This document shows positions 1 through 8,282 of a stretch of DNA of 21,387 nt, piece after piece. This DNA is from G020354785 sp965602045. Lineage in GTDB: Bacteria > Bacteroidota > Bacteroidia > Bacteroidales > UBA10428. Below the pieces are notes generated by a model, which had not been told where the DNA came from, made no database searches, and worked only from the letters and a program-made list of their open reading frames with translations. How positions within the stretch are numbered: position 1 is the first letter of the stretch; each line of letters begins with the position of its first letter. Made by a program: the position numbers and the translations under genes. The stretch lies in assembly GCA_965602045.1 (NCBI GenBank), contig CBFCXR010000027.1, positions 1 through 21,387 on the forward strand. Direction: 5' to 3'.

Positions 1-116
1 ATAAATTCAAGGCTGAGAATATTCTTATTAAGCTGATTTCTATAGGTATAATAAAAATGGAGTTTACCGATAAAGAGTTTTTTTACAGATTAGAGGAACC
101 GGCAACCATTTGTTGA
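1..116 (+). CDS. C-terminal end of an unidentified protein (5' truncated)
   Basis: The frame beginning at base 3 is open from the window edge to a TGA at 114-116 and gives 37 residues. The segment has a helix followed by a strand-like IKMEF...DKEFFYRLEEP stretch, which resembles the recognition helix and wing of a winged-helix domain. Too little remains to name the family. It is oriented like the thioredoxin gene that starts 99 bases later, so the two could share a transcript. It could also be a chance open frame; the composition looks coding, but the call is tentative. Confidence 0.45.
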   Translation, partial: KFKAENILIKLISIGIIKMEFTDKEFFYRLEEPATIC

Positions 117-215
117 ACTTTAAATAAAGTAATCAATAAGGGCAGATATTATATTGAGGATCTCAAAAAAAGAACAAAAATTGATAGAGATTGTTAAATT
201 ATTATATGATTTAAA

Positions 216-809
216 ATGAAAAATAACTTAAATATGACTTCAAGGATATTAATGGTCTTTGTATTATTATTTACCTTGCTTGTATCATGTAATGATCAAC
301 CTGCACAGGGAAAATCATCAGATGTTTCTTCAGATAAATCAGACGAAAAGTTGGTGGTTAAAACTGAAAAAAATAATGCTTTACCAGTTAAAAATGTAAG
401 TAAGACAATAAATACAAAACCTGTACTTATATCAAAACAGGATTTTTTGGATAAAGTAATGGACTATGAAAATAATCCTGATAAATGGATATTCAAAGGT
501 GAATTACCTTGTCTTATTGATTTCTATGCTGATTGGTGTGCGCCATGCCGGACAACAGCTCCTATTCTTGATGAGCTTGCTGAAAGTTATGCAGGAAGGA
601 TTAATATTTACAAGATCAATATAGATGTTGAGAAGGAATTGTCAAGTGTATTTGGAATACGTGGTATTCCTGCATTTTTGTATTGTCCCATGGAAGGAAC
701 ACCAAGTTTGACTTCCGGTATAGCACGAACATCGGAAGAAACAAGACAATTATTTATTAATCAGATCGAAAGTCTGCTGTTAAAGAATAATAGTACATCA
801 GATTTGTAA
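216..809 (+). CDS. Thioredoxin-family lipoprotein (periplasmic thiol-disulfide protein)
   Basis: A 197-residue protein with a lipoprotein signal: a hydrophobic stretch at residues 10-24 ends in a lipobox (LVSC) with the lipidated Cys at 25. A Ser/Lys/Asp-rich linker follows (about 26-75), then a thioredoxin fold from about residue 78. The active site is WCAPC at 107-111, and the cis-proline is at 152 in GIPAF. Two further cysteines, C99 and C157, sit inside the domain and are unusual. Family knowledge suggests a membrane-anchored disulfide reductase or oxidase on the periplasmic side; the partner cannot be told from the sequence. A second, soluble thioredoxin lies on the other side of dnaE. 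The ATG at 216 gives a better signal peptide than the ATG at codon 7, although both would work. Confidence 0.85.
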   Translation: MKNNLNMTSRILMVFVLLFTLLVSCNDQPAQGKSSDVSSDKSDEKLVVKTEKNNALPVKNVSKTINTKPVLISKQDFLDKVMDYENNPDKWIFKGELPCLIDFYADWCAPCRTTAPILDELAESYAGRINIYKINIDVEKELSSVFGIRGIPAFLYCPMEGTPSLTSGIARTSEETRQLFINQIESLLLKNNSTSDL

Positions 810-814
810 TTATA

Positions 815-846
815 GGTGGGACACCGCCCTAATAGGGAGCTGCCCC
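815..846. other. Cluster of short GC-rich hairpins after the thioredoxin lipoprotein gene
   Basis: Five bases after the stop codon, this very AT-rich sequence is interrupted by a G/C-rich block. Three small stems can be drawn: GGTG/CACC (815-818 with 822-825), CCCT/AGGG (827-830 with 834-837) and GGG/CCC (835-837 with 843-845). The last two share bases, so they are alternatives. A TTT follows at 847-849. It could be part of a terminator or a remnant of a repeat element; no family is recognised. Confidence 0.3.
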
Positions 847-893
847 TTTCAGATATTACTTTTCCAAATTTATTAACAACACTATTTTTTTGC

Positions 894-937
894 TGCGATT
901 TAAAGTAAATTTACAATCGCATATTCCTGTTTTTTTT
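894..937 (+). terminator. Inverted repeat plus T-run, possible terminator before dnaE
   Basis: A perfect 7-bp inverted repeat (TGCGATT at 894-900, AATCGCA at 915-921) encloses a perfect 10-base palindrome, GTAAATTTAC, at 905-914. A run of eight T lies at 930-937, eight bases past the stem. This fits a weak intrinsic terminator for the upstream gene. The spacing before the T-run is longer than usual, so an operator for dnaE is the alternative. Confidence 0.35.
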
Positions 938-988
938 ACATATACATATTATTAAGGTTAATTTTCAATTCAATAAGGAATTTTATAA

Positions 989-3900
989 ATGTTCTTAATA
1001 TTTGACACAGAGACAACTGGTCTTCCTGAAAAATATGATTCACCTGTTGAGGACGTTGAAAATTGGCCCAGATTAGTTCAACTGGCGTGGCAATTACATA
1101 GTAGTACAGGAGAGTTAATTGAGGTTGAAGATTTTATAGTTAAGCCGGAAAATTTTACCATCCCCTACAGCGCAGAAAAAATCCATGGAATTTCAACTGA
1201 TAAAGCTTTAAAAGAAGGACTAGAGTTAGAATTTGTGCTAAAAAAGTTTGTTGATTCAATTGAAAAATCAGATTATATTATTGGTCATAACATTGAGTTT
1301 GATAAAAGTATTGTTGGAGCAGAATACATAAGAACAAAGATTCAAAACAAGTTATTTAAAAAAGTAAGCATTTGTACCAAGGAAGAAGCAACCGAATATT
1401 GTGCCATTCCTGATAATCGTGGCGAAAAGTTTAAGTGGCCGACTTTATCTGAATTACATATAAAGCTTTTTAAAGAAGATTTTGAAAATGCACATAATGC
1501 CTCCACAGATGTAAAGGTTACTGCTCATTGCTTTTTTGAATTACTAAGAACCGGGATTATTGATTCTGTAAAATTTAAAATAAGTGAAGAAATAATAAAA
1601 GAGTATAAAAAGCTTAATCCTGAAAAAATAAAGCCGTTTGAAATTAAAAGTCAATCAGATATAAATCATGAATTACCTTCGAAAAAAGAAGCTGCTTCTG
1701 AAAAAGCAGACATGAATATACTGAAAGATAAAAGCGTATCATTTACTCATTTACATATTCATACCCAATATTCAATACTTGACGGGGCTGCCGATATAGA
1801 TAGTCTAATATTTAAAGCCAAAGAAGATGAAATGAGCGCACTTGCTATTACTGATCATGGTAACATGTTTGGAGTAAAGGAATTTCATAATAAGGCTGTA
1901 AAACACGGAATAAAACCTATACTTGGGTGTGAAGTCTATGTTGCCAGACGATCAAGGTTAGATAAATCGGAAAAGAGTGATGGAGGAGGTTTTCATTTGG
2001 TACTTCTGGCAAAAAACAAGGAGGGGTATAATAATCTTATTAAGCTTGTATCTTATGGCTGGACAGAAGGTTTTTATTATAAACCCAGGATTGATAAAGA
2101 ATTATTAAAAAAATATGCCAAAGGATTAATAGCTTGTAGTGCCTGTTTAAAAGGGGAGGTACCATATGTAATTAAGAATAAAAGTTATGAAGAAGCCAGG
2201 AGAATTGTCCTGGAATACAAAGAAATATTCGGGGAGGATTATTATTTGGAATTGCAACGTCATGAATCGGGTGATCCGGAAATGGATAGTTGCGTATATA
2301 AGGATCAGATTTATGTAAACAATCAACTAATAAAATTATCGGCAGAAACAGGAGTAAAGTACATAGCAACTAATGATGTTCATTTTATAAATAAAGAGGA
2401 CGCTCAGGCACATGATATACTTCTTTGTATTAACACTGGTAAGGATGTGGATGATGCTAACAGGTTGAAGTATACAGAACAGGAATGGTTAAAAACGCAG
2501 GCTGAAATGAAGGAATTATTTGCCGACTTTCCTGATGCAATTACCAATACTAAAGAAATTGAAGATAAAATTGAAACTTATGACCTAAACAATGATCCTA
2601 TAATGCCGTATTTTCAGATACCGGAAGGATATAAAAATGCGGATGAGTATTTGAAAAATATAACTTATAAAGGAGCTAAAGAGAGATACCAGGAAGTTTC
2701 AAAAGATATGGAAGAGCGTATTGAATTTGAATTAGGTACAATAAAAAAAATGGGATTTCCCGGATACTTTCTCATTATCTGGGATGTAATAAAATCAGCA
2801 CGTGAAATGGGTGTTTCCGTGGGTCCGGGAAGAGGTTCTGCAGCCGGTTCTGTTGTAGCTTATTGTTTAAGAATAACAGATATTGATCCGATAAAATATA
2901 ATTTACTTTTTGAAAGATTTTTGAATCCTGACAGGATTTCAATGCCGGATATAGATATTGACTTTGATGAGGATGGCAGGGAAAAAGTATTACAATGGAT
3001 AGTAAAAAAATATGGCAGGGAAAAAGTAGCTCATATTATTACTTTTGGCACCATGGCTCCAAAATTAGCAATTCGTGATGTGGCAAGAGTGCTTAAGCTG
3101 GAATTACCTGAAGCGGATCGTCTGGCGAAATTGGTACCGGAAAGACCAGGTATGACATTTAAAAAAGCTTATGAAGAAGTGCCTGAATTATTGAAGGAAA
3201 GAAATTCTTCAAATGAGCTTATTTCACAGACTTTAAAATATGCAGAAGTTCTTCAGGGATCTGTACGTCAAACAGGTGTGCATGCATGTGGAATAATTAT
3301 CGGGCAAAACTCCCTGGAAGAACATATTCCTATCTGTAAAAGTAAAGATGCTGAATTATTTGTTACTCAATTTGATGGCAAGCATGTTGAATCAGTTGGA
3401 ATGTTAAAGATGGATTTTCTGGGTCTTAAGACGCTTTCAATTATTAAAGACACTGTGGAAAATATTTCAAACTCCAAAGGAATTGATATTGATATTGAAA
3501 ATATTTCATTGGATGATAAGAAAACATTTGAGTTATATAGTAAGGGAGAGACAACCGGATTATTCCAGTTTGAATCAGACGGTATGAAAAAACATTTACG
3601 GGCATTGGAACCGAACAGATTTGAGGACCTTATTGCTATGAATGCACTTTATCGTCCGGGCCCGATGGAATATATTCCAAGTTATACCAACAGAAAACAT
3701 GGAAAAGAAAAGATTAAATATGATCTCTCTGAAATGGAGGAGCATTTGAAAGATACATATGGTATAACAGTTTACCAGGAACAGGTAATGCTGCTTTCTC
3801 AGAAATTGGCAGGTTTTACTAAAGGAATGGCTGATACACTCCGTAAGGCAATGGGCAAGAAAATAATCTCAATGATGGAAGAATTAAGAGAGAAATTTAT

Positions 3901-5218
3901 TGACGGGTGTGTAAAAAATGGTTATGATGAGTATAAAGCAAAGAAAATATGGAAAGACTGGGAAGCATTTGCACATTATGCGTTTAATAAATCACATTCT
4001 ACTTGTTATGCGCATGTCTCATATCAAACTGCATATTTAAAAGCTCATTACCCGGCTGAATTCATGGCTGCAGTGTTAAGCAGAAATCTTAGTGATATTA
4101 AAAAGATTACACTTTTTATGGATGAATGCAAAAGAATGGGATTAAAAGTACTGGTTCCTGATATAAATGAGAGTTTCGTCCGTTTTACAGTTAATAAAGA
4201 GGGAAATATACGCTTTGGCCTGGCTGCAATTAAAGGCGTAGGAGAAGCTGCAGTTCAGCAAATAATAGAAGAAAGAACAGAAAATGGCTCGTTTAAGGAT
4301 ATCTTTGATTTTGTTGAAAGAGTAAATCTTACAGCTGTTAATAAGCGAAGTATTGAAGCATTAATAATGGCAGGAGGATTTGATAGTTTTAAGAATATCA
4401 AAAGAAATTATTATTTCGCCTGTGATATTAATAATAACAGCTTTGTTGAACATTTGATCAGATATGGAAATAAAATTCAAAGTGAGTGTAATGCTGAACC
4501 TACATTGTTTGGAGGTATTGAAAAAATCGAAATAGCTAAACCCCAAATTCCTGAATGCGAAGAGTGGTCAAATTTAACCCGGCTGAATAAAGAAAAGGAG
4601 GTTATCGGAATATATCTTTCTGCCCATCCTCTTGATAACTATAAAATAGAAGTAAAAACTTTTTGTAATACACAACTTTCTGAATGCAGAAATCTTGATA
4701 ATTTAAAAGACAGGGGAATAGCAATACTGGGAATTGTAACAAATGTTAAAAATTCTATTACAAAAACAGGAAAACCATATGGAGCATTTACTATTGAGGA
4801 TTACTCGGATTCATACACAATTATGCTATTTGGATCAGATTATGAAAACTTTAGAAGTTACTTATATGAAGGATATACTCTATTGATTAAAGGTAATGTT
4901 CAGAAAAATACATGGAAGAACAACGTAGATTTGGATTTTAAAATAAAGAGCATTGACATACTTAATAATGCCAGGGAAGATCTTATTAAAAGTATTAAAA
5001 TTAGAATTCCTGTCGATAGTCTAACAGAGAAGCTTTTGGATGATATAAAAAGTTATGTTAATAAAAATAATGGGAAAACTAATTTAAAATTTTTAATTTA
5101 TGATAATACAAAAAAAATAAGCATTGAGATGTTTTCAAGGAATTATAATATTTATCTTTCTAATGAGTTTGTTGAATACCTTGAGCATATGCCTGAGATT
5201 GATTATAAAGTAAATTGA
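989..5218 (+). CDS. dnaE: DNA polymerase III alpha subunit with N-terminal proofreading exonuclease
   Basis: The replicative polymerase, 1409 residues against roughly 1150 for a standard DnaE. The excess is an N-terminal DEDDh exonuclease (about 1-190) with all motifs visible: D6/E8 in DTETTG, D105 in HNIEFD, H169 and D174 in HNASTD. After a linker, DnaE proper starts near 250 with a PHP domain: H256/H258, D265, TDHGN at 288-292, E315, and NDVH at 462-465. These metal ligands look retained. The polymerase core has PGRGSAAGS (613-621) and catalytic Asp at 654 and 656 (MPDIDID) and 809 (MDFLGL). Tandem helix-hairpin-helix motifs (about 1075-1130), a likely clamp-binding EPTLF (1170-1174) and an OB fold (about 1245-1310) follow. 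The start at 989 is preceded by AAGGAA at 975-980, and the exonuclease motif begins at residue 3, so no later start is possible without destroying it. Confidence 0.97.
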   Translation: MFLIFDTETTGLPEKYDSPVEDVENWPRLVQLAWQLHSSTGELIEVEDFIVKPENFTIPYSAEKIHGISTDKALKEGLELEFVLKKFVDSIEKSDYIIGHNIEFDKSIVGAEYIRTKIQNKLFKKVSICTKEEATEYCAIPDNRGEKFKWPTLSELHIKLFKEDFENAHNASTDVKVTAHCFFELLRTGIIDSVKFKISEEIIKEYKKLNPEKIKPFEIKSQSDINHELPSKKEAASEKADMNILKDKSVSFTHLHIHTQYSILDGAADIDSLIFKAKEDEMSALAITDHGNMFGVKEFHNKAVKHGIKPILGCEVYVARRSRLDKSEKSDGGGFHLVLLAKNKEGYNNLIKLVSYGWTEGFYYKPRIDKELLKKYAKGLIACSACLKGEVPYVIKNKSYEEARRIVLEYKEIFGEDYYLELQRHESGDPEMDSCVYKDQIYVNNQLIKLSAETGVKYIATNDVHFINKEDAQAHDILLCINTGKDVDDANRLKYTEQEWLKTQAEMKELFADFPDAITNTKEIEDKIETYDLNNDPIMPYFQIPEGYKNADEYLKNITYKGAKERYQEVSKDMEERIEFELGTIKKMGFPGYFLIIWDVIKSAREMGVSVGPGRGSAAGSVVAYCLRITDIDPIKYNLLFERFLNPDRISMPDIDIDFDEDGREKVLQWIVKKYGREKVAHIITFGTMAPKLAIRDVARVLKLELPEADRLAKLVPERPGMTFKKAYEEVPELLKERNSSNELISQTLKYAEVLQGSVRQTGVHACGIIIGQNSLEEHIPICKSKDAELFVTQFDGKHVESVGMLKMDFLGLKTLSIIKDTVENISNSKGIDIDIENISLDDKKTFELYSKGETTGLFQFESDGMKKHLRALEPNRFEDLIAMNALYRPGPMEYIPSYTNRKHGKEKIKYDLSEMEEHLKDTYGITVYQEQVMLLSQKLAGFTKGMADTLRKAMGKKIISMMEELREKFIDGCVKNGYDEYKAKKIWKDWEAFAHYAFNKSHSTCYAHVSYQTAYLKAHYPAEFMAAVLSRNLSDIKKITLFMDECKRMGLKVLVPDINESFVRFTVNKEGNIRFGLAAIKGVGEAAVQQIIEERTENGSFKDIFDFVERVNLTAVNKRSIEALIMAGGFDSFKNIKRNYYFACDINNNSFVEHLIRYGNKIQSECNAEPTLFGGIEKIEIAKPQIPECEEWSNLTRLNKEKEVIGIYLSAHPLDNYKIEVKTFCNTQLSECRNLDNLKDRGIAILGIVTNVKNSITKTGKPYGAFTIEDYSDSYTIMLFGSDYENFRSYLYEGYTLLIKGNVQKNTWKNNVDLDFKIKSIDILNNAREDLIKSIKIRIPVDSLTEKLLDDIKSYVNKNNGKTNLKFLIYDNTKKISIEMFSRNYNIYLSNEFVEYLEHMPEIDYKVN

Positions 5219-5222
5219 TCTT

Positions 5223-5244
5223 AGCAGGAATAATTCTGCTTTTT
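5223..5244 (+). terminator. Intrinsic terminator-like hairpin after dnaE
   Basis: AGCAGGA at 5223-5229 pairs with TTCTGCT at 5234-5240 (seven pairs, one of them G-T), with a 4-base loop and TTTTT at 5240-5244. It lies four bases past the dnaE stop and 46 bases before trxA. It would end, or attenuate, dnaE transcription before trxA. Confidence 0.45.
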
Positions 5245-5290
5245 GGAATAAGGAATATAAACATATTATTTATTAATTTTAATAATTTAA

Positions 5291-5611
5291 ATGATGATTA
5301 TAGAGCTATCTAATACAAACTTTGATGAGGTTGTATTAAAATCAAATAAGCCTGTTATGGTTGATTTTTGGGCAGAATGGTGTGGCCCATGCAAAATAGT
5401 AAGTCCGATAATAGGTGAAATTGCAGAGGAATACAAGGATAAGGCTGTTATTGGTGAGCTTGATGTAGATAGCAATAATGAAATTTCAGTCAGGTATGGA
5501 ATAAGAAGTATACCAACAATTCTTTACTTTAAGGATGGAGAGATAGCACACAAGCAAGTCGGTGTTGCATCCAAAAGTAATCTGATTAATAAACTGGAAG
5601 AGTTATTATAA
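5291..5611 (+). CDS. trxA: Thioredoxin
   Basis: A 106-residue protein, the normal length for thioredoxin, with no signal peptide, so cytoplasmic. The canonical active site WCGPC is at residues 30-34 and the cis-proline P75 lies in RSIPTILYF. The expected DFWAEW strand and LDVD segment are both present. It is the general dithiol reductant fed by thioredoxin reductase, which is not in this window. The protein starts MM; the second ATG at 5294 is equally possible. It is separated from dnaE by a terminator-like hairpin, so it probably has its own promoter. A TTG at 5243-5245 followed about 18 bases later by TATTATTT loosely resembles the Bacteroidota -33/-7 pattern, but the match is poor. Confidence 0.95.
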   Translation: MMIIELSNTNFDEVVLKSNKPVMVDFWAEWCGPCKIVSPIIGEIAEEYKDKAVIGELDVDSNNEISVRYGIRSIPTILYFKDGEIAHKQVGVASKSNLINKLEELL

Positions 5612-5659
5612 AACATTTGGCAAATTTTTCATACATTAGATTTACACTAAAAACATTTA

Positions 5660-5685
5660 AATACTAAAACAAAGTTTTTTGTATT
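5660..5685 (+). terminator. AT-rich hairpin downstream of trxA
   Basis: AATAC (5660-5664) and AAAAC (5666-5670) pair with GTTTT (5674-5678) and GTATT (5681-5685), with small bulges between the two blocks. It lies about 50 bases after trxA. There is no clear T-run beyond it, so termination is only a possibility. Confidence 0.25.
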
Positions 5686-5748
5686 ATTCATATCCACATG
5701 TTCTTTAATTATTTATTTTTATGCCGGCCGTGAATAATATCTCTTTAT

Positions 5749-6738
5749 ATGTTAATCAGATTATTTAAAAGCAGACAACAATTTATTATAATATTAATTC
5801 TTATATTGGCATTAGCATTTTGGCTGCCTTCAATTCTAATTCACAAATCTGCTTCTTTTGTTTTTGATTTATATCCAACTCCTGTGTACAGATCATTTCA
5901 GCTAATTGAATATGCTTATCCTGTACTGTCAGTAATATTTTCACTTGTTTTACTTTTAATTATCGGATTTCTATTAGTCAGATTAAATGTTCGTTTCTTT
6001 TTTATCCAGACAAGAACACAATTACCGGCATTTTTTTATATTCTTATTTGCAGCAGTTTTATTCCTTTAAATAGACTAAATCCTGTTTTAATCGGCACTC
6101 TTTTTTTGGTTTTAGCTATTTATAAAATTTTCGATACTTATAAAAAGGAGACGCTTTGTTACAATTTTTTTGATGCAGCATTATTGGTATCTATAGGCAG
6201 CCTGTTTTATTTTAATTTTATATTTCTAATTTTTATTATCTGGATAGGGTTAATAATACTTAGGCCATTTTTCTGGCGTGAGTGGATTTTTTCATTTATT
6301 GGAATATTGCTCCCATACATAATAATTGTTTCATATTATTATTTAATGGATCTTGATATTAATAGAATAATAGATATGTATAAAAGCTGTTTTTTCCAAA
6401 GAAGATATGCTATTAAATTCGACATATCATATAAAATATTATTTATATACTATCTATTGATGTTATTGGTCGGAAGTATATATATGATGAGGGTTTATGC
6501 AATTAGGAAGATATATTCAAGAAAGTATTTTATGTTTCTTTTATGGTTATTTATGGTTTCAATATTGATTTATTATCTTATTCCTTCAGCAGGCTATGAA
6601 ATGATTCTAGTATCATCAATATCAGTATCATTTCTTTTCACGCATTTTTATGTAAATATTAAATCAAACTGGATTAATAACCTTCTTTTCAATTTATTTT
6701 TAGTCTTGCTTTTATACCACAGAATAGTCAATATGTGA
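5749..6738 (+). CDS. Polytopic membrane protein, DUF6427-like
   Basis: A 329-residue protein, almost entirely hydrophobic, with about nine to eleven predicted membrane helices (for example around 11-31, 57-78, 94-104, 112-127, 143-171, 181-200, 228-248, 260-280 and 305-325). The start MLIRLFKS and the central FDAALLV, SLFYFNFIF and LRPFFWREW (171-179) segments match my memory of the DUF6427 family, widespread in Bacteroidota and of unknown function. The neighbours do not reveal a role. It is the last plus-strand gene, converging on the minus-strand cluster with 29 bases between stops. The start has no evident Shine-Dalgarno sequence, but no better ATG lies upstream in frame. Confidence 0.75.
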   Translation: MLIRLFKSRQQFIIILILILALAFWLPSILIHKSASFVFDLYPTPVYRSFQLIEYAYPVLSVIFSLVLLLIIGFLLVRLNVRFFFIQTRTQLPAFFYILICSSFIPLNRLNPVLIGTLFLVLAIYKIFDTYKKETLCYNFFDAALLVSIGSLFYFNFIFLIFIIWIGLIILRPFFWREWIFSFIGILLPYIIIVSYYYLMDLDINRIIDMYKSCFFQRRYAIKFDISYKILFIYYLLMLLVGSIYMMRVYAIRKIYSRKYFMFLLWLFMVSILIYYLIPSAGYEMILVSSISVSFLFTHFYVNIKSNWINNLLFNLFLVLLLYHRIVNM

Positions 6739-6751
6739 TTTATGGAAAATA

Positions 6752-6771
6752 TTAACTTTGGCGAATGTTAA
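6752..6771. terminator. Small inverted repeat between convergent genes
   Basis: TTAAC at 6752-6756 and GTTAA at 6767-6771 can pair, with two further inner pairs and a GGCG loop. It overlaps the stop codon of the minus-strand gene ending at 6768 and lies in the 29-base gap between convergent genes. It is a candidate bidirectional terminator, but weak: short stem and no proper T-run on either strand. Confidence 0.2.
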
Positions 6772-7214
6772 AATTTCTTAACCAGTGATAGAACGCTGAC
6801 GGCTTCACCTGCTTTTCCCTCTTTAAAAGAAATAAAGACGTGGTATACACCTGTTTTTTGGCATTTGAAATCAAAATATGGATATTCTTTACCTGTGGCC
6901 TGAATAAATGTACTGCCCAGTAATCTGTTCATATCCATCAATTGAAGAACTGCATCGCCTTCAGAAGTAGGAGCGGTGCATATAGAAAATCTGTACATAG
7001 CATTTTTGCTTAAAATCATTGCAAACCGTGCTGTAGGTGGTGCCCCGCCAGGAGTCCCGGGATCCAGTTTTACTATTAAGTCCTTTAAATAAGTAACATT
7101 ACCAGAATTAGCTGCACACTGGGCCACTAACTGGGTTAAATCCTGAGAATAAAGTGTTGTAACAGAACTATAGAGGAGTAATATAAAAGAAATAGTCTTT
7201 ATAATGGATTTCAT
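6768..7214 (-). CDS. Small secreted protein of unknown function
   Basis: A 148-residue protein with a clear signal peptide (lysines at 2 and 6, hydrophobic core 8-22, likely cleavage near YSQ at 22-24). The mature part of about 124 residues alternates hydrophobic and polar residues, as in a beta-sandwich. It has three cysteines (33, 79, 118) and a C-terminal half with YPYFDF, TGVYHVFISF and VLSLV strands. I do not recognise a named family, although similar secreted proteins seem common in Bacteroidales. It is probably exported to the periplasm or cell surface. It follows the lipoprotein gene on the same strand after 102 bases, so it may be the last gene of the minus-strand cluster or an independent unit. 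Confidence 0.7.
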   Translation of the reverse strand: MKSIIKTISFILLLYSSVTTLYSQDLTQLVAQCAANSGNVTYLKDLIVKLDPGTPGGAPPTARFAMILSKNAMYRFSICTAPTSEGDAVLQLMDMNRLLGSTFIQATGKEYPYFDFKCQKTGVYHVFISFKEGKAGEAVSVLSLVKKF

Positions 7215-7316
7215 TATTATATTGTTATTTGATTTTTAATAGTTTAATGTGATTAGTGTTTTTTATTATTATCCGGAATTATAATAAGTATATAACTATT
7301 AACAAGAATGTTCAAA

Positions 7317-8216
7317 TCATAAGCTAATAAGCTTGTTTCTGATTTCTTCAGTAGTTGTTGTTATATTAGTCAAAAGCTCATCTGTTATTTTAATGATGCT
7401 TATATCATTTTGAATTATAATCAGCATGCCATTTCTTTCCTCTGAAACTGGTTCACTAAGTATATAACTTATTTCAACATCCTTAAAATAATTGTTAATC
7501 TTTTTTAATTCTCCCAATAAATCTTTAAACTGTTTATCCTTGCTAAAATTATTAATAATGAGAAGCAGTTTTTCCAGAATAATTTTTTGCTCTCCAATTC
7601 TTTCAGCCAGATCAGGATGCGGAGCATCTTTGGCAACCTGGGTGGCTAGATATAATCCTTCGATCCAAATACCTGTAATAATCAGGGCACTTATACTGCT
7701 TCTGTTATTGCTCCTCAAATATTCATCCATAGCATCGAAACTTTGTAAAGATGAATTCATTAATGAATCAAGGTTTTGGCTATTTTGAGCAAGGCGTTTA
7801 AGAGTAGTAAAATCAAAAAATTGACCTACTCTAATTTCATCAGCGAGAGTTTTTATTGCTGAAATATATTCAATTACTGCTCCGGTTTTATTATAAATGT
7901 TGAGGTAACCTAAATCAGCCCCATATACCCCTAAATTTAAAGCTTGTTTAAAATTAGTTGACAATTGATCAACATTTTCTGTAGGTGCAAGATATTTGTT
8001 TGAAAATTTTACTCCCAGACCTTTAATAAGATAAGCCATCTCAACCGGAGATGATACGCTTTGGATAATGTCGTCTATAACATCTTTTGAAATTTCCAAA
8101 TCTCCCTCAACAAATTCTGACTCATCTATTTCCAGGGTTTCTGACCTGTCTCCACTTGATTTGCATGATATTATCATTAGCAGTGCAAGCAGAATAATTA
8201 TTAAATTTTTTATCAT
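7317..8216 (-). CDS. Uncharacterised lipoprotein, mostly helical
   Basis: A 299-residue protein with an 18-residue lipoprotein signal (MIKNLIIILLALLMIISC; lipobox IISC, Cys18), then a short acidic linker (about 23-45) and a largely alpha-helical domain. Recognisable segments are SSPVEMAYLIKGLG (55-68), NLGVYGADLGYLNIY (94-108), VGQFFDF (130-136), GIWIEGLYLATQVA (182-195) and ERIGEQKI (205-212). These resemble an unnamed conserved Bacteroidota lipoprotein family, from memory. The strong motifs imply a specific binding role. It follows the ABC transporter by 66 bases on the same strand, so it may be the extracytoplasmic partner of the transporter's large loop; that is inference. Confidence 0.75.
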   Translation of the reverse strand: MIKNLIIILLALLMIISCKSSGDRSETLEIDESEFVEGDLEISKDVIDDIIQSVSSPVEMAYLIKGLGVKFSNKYLAPTENVDQLSTNFKQALNLGVYGADLGYLNIYNKTGAVIEYISAIKTLADEIRVGQFFDFTTLKRLAQNSQNLDSLMNSSLQSFDAMDEYLRSNNRSSISALIITGIWIEGLYLATQVAKDAPHPDLAERIGEQKIILEKLLLIINNFSKDKQFKDLLGELKKINNYFKDVEISYILSEPVSEERNGMLIIIQNDISIIKITDELLTNITTTTEEIRNKLISL

Positions 8217-8282
8217 GGCTTATATCGTTAATATTAAACATAATTTAGCAATGAACATAAAGATATTAAAAATCTATTTCTT

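Noticed and set aside
2172..4546. Minus-strand open frames inside dnaE.
   Set aside because: They lie wholly within a conserved polymerase frame and show no protein features of their own.
5721..5768. A 15-codon open frame starting ATGCCGGCC just before the DUF6427-like gene, overlapping its start.
   Set aside because: Too short, no ribosome binding site, no recognisable leader features; overlap with the next start is easily chance.
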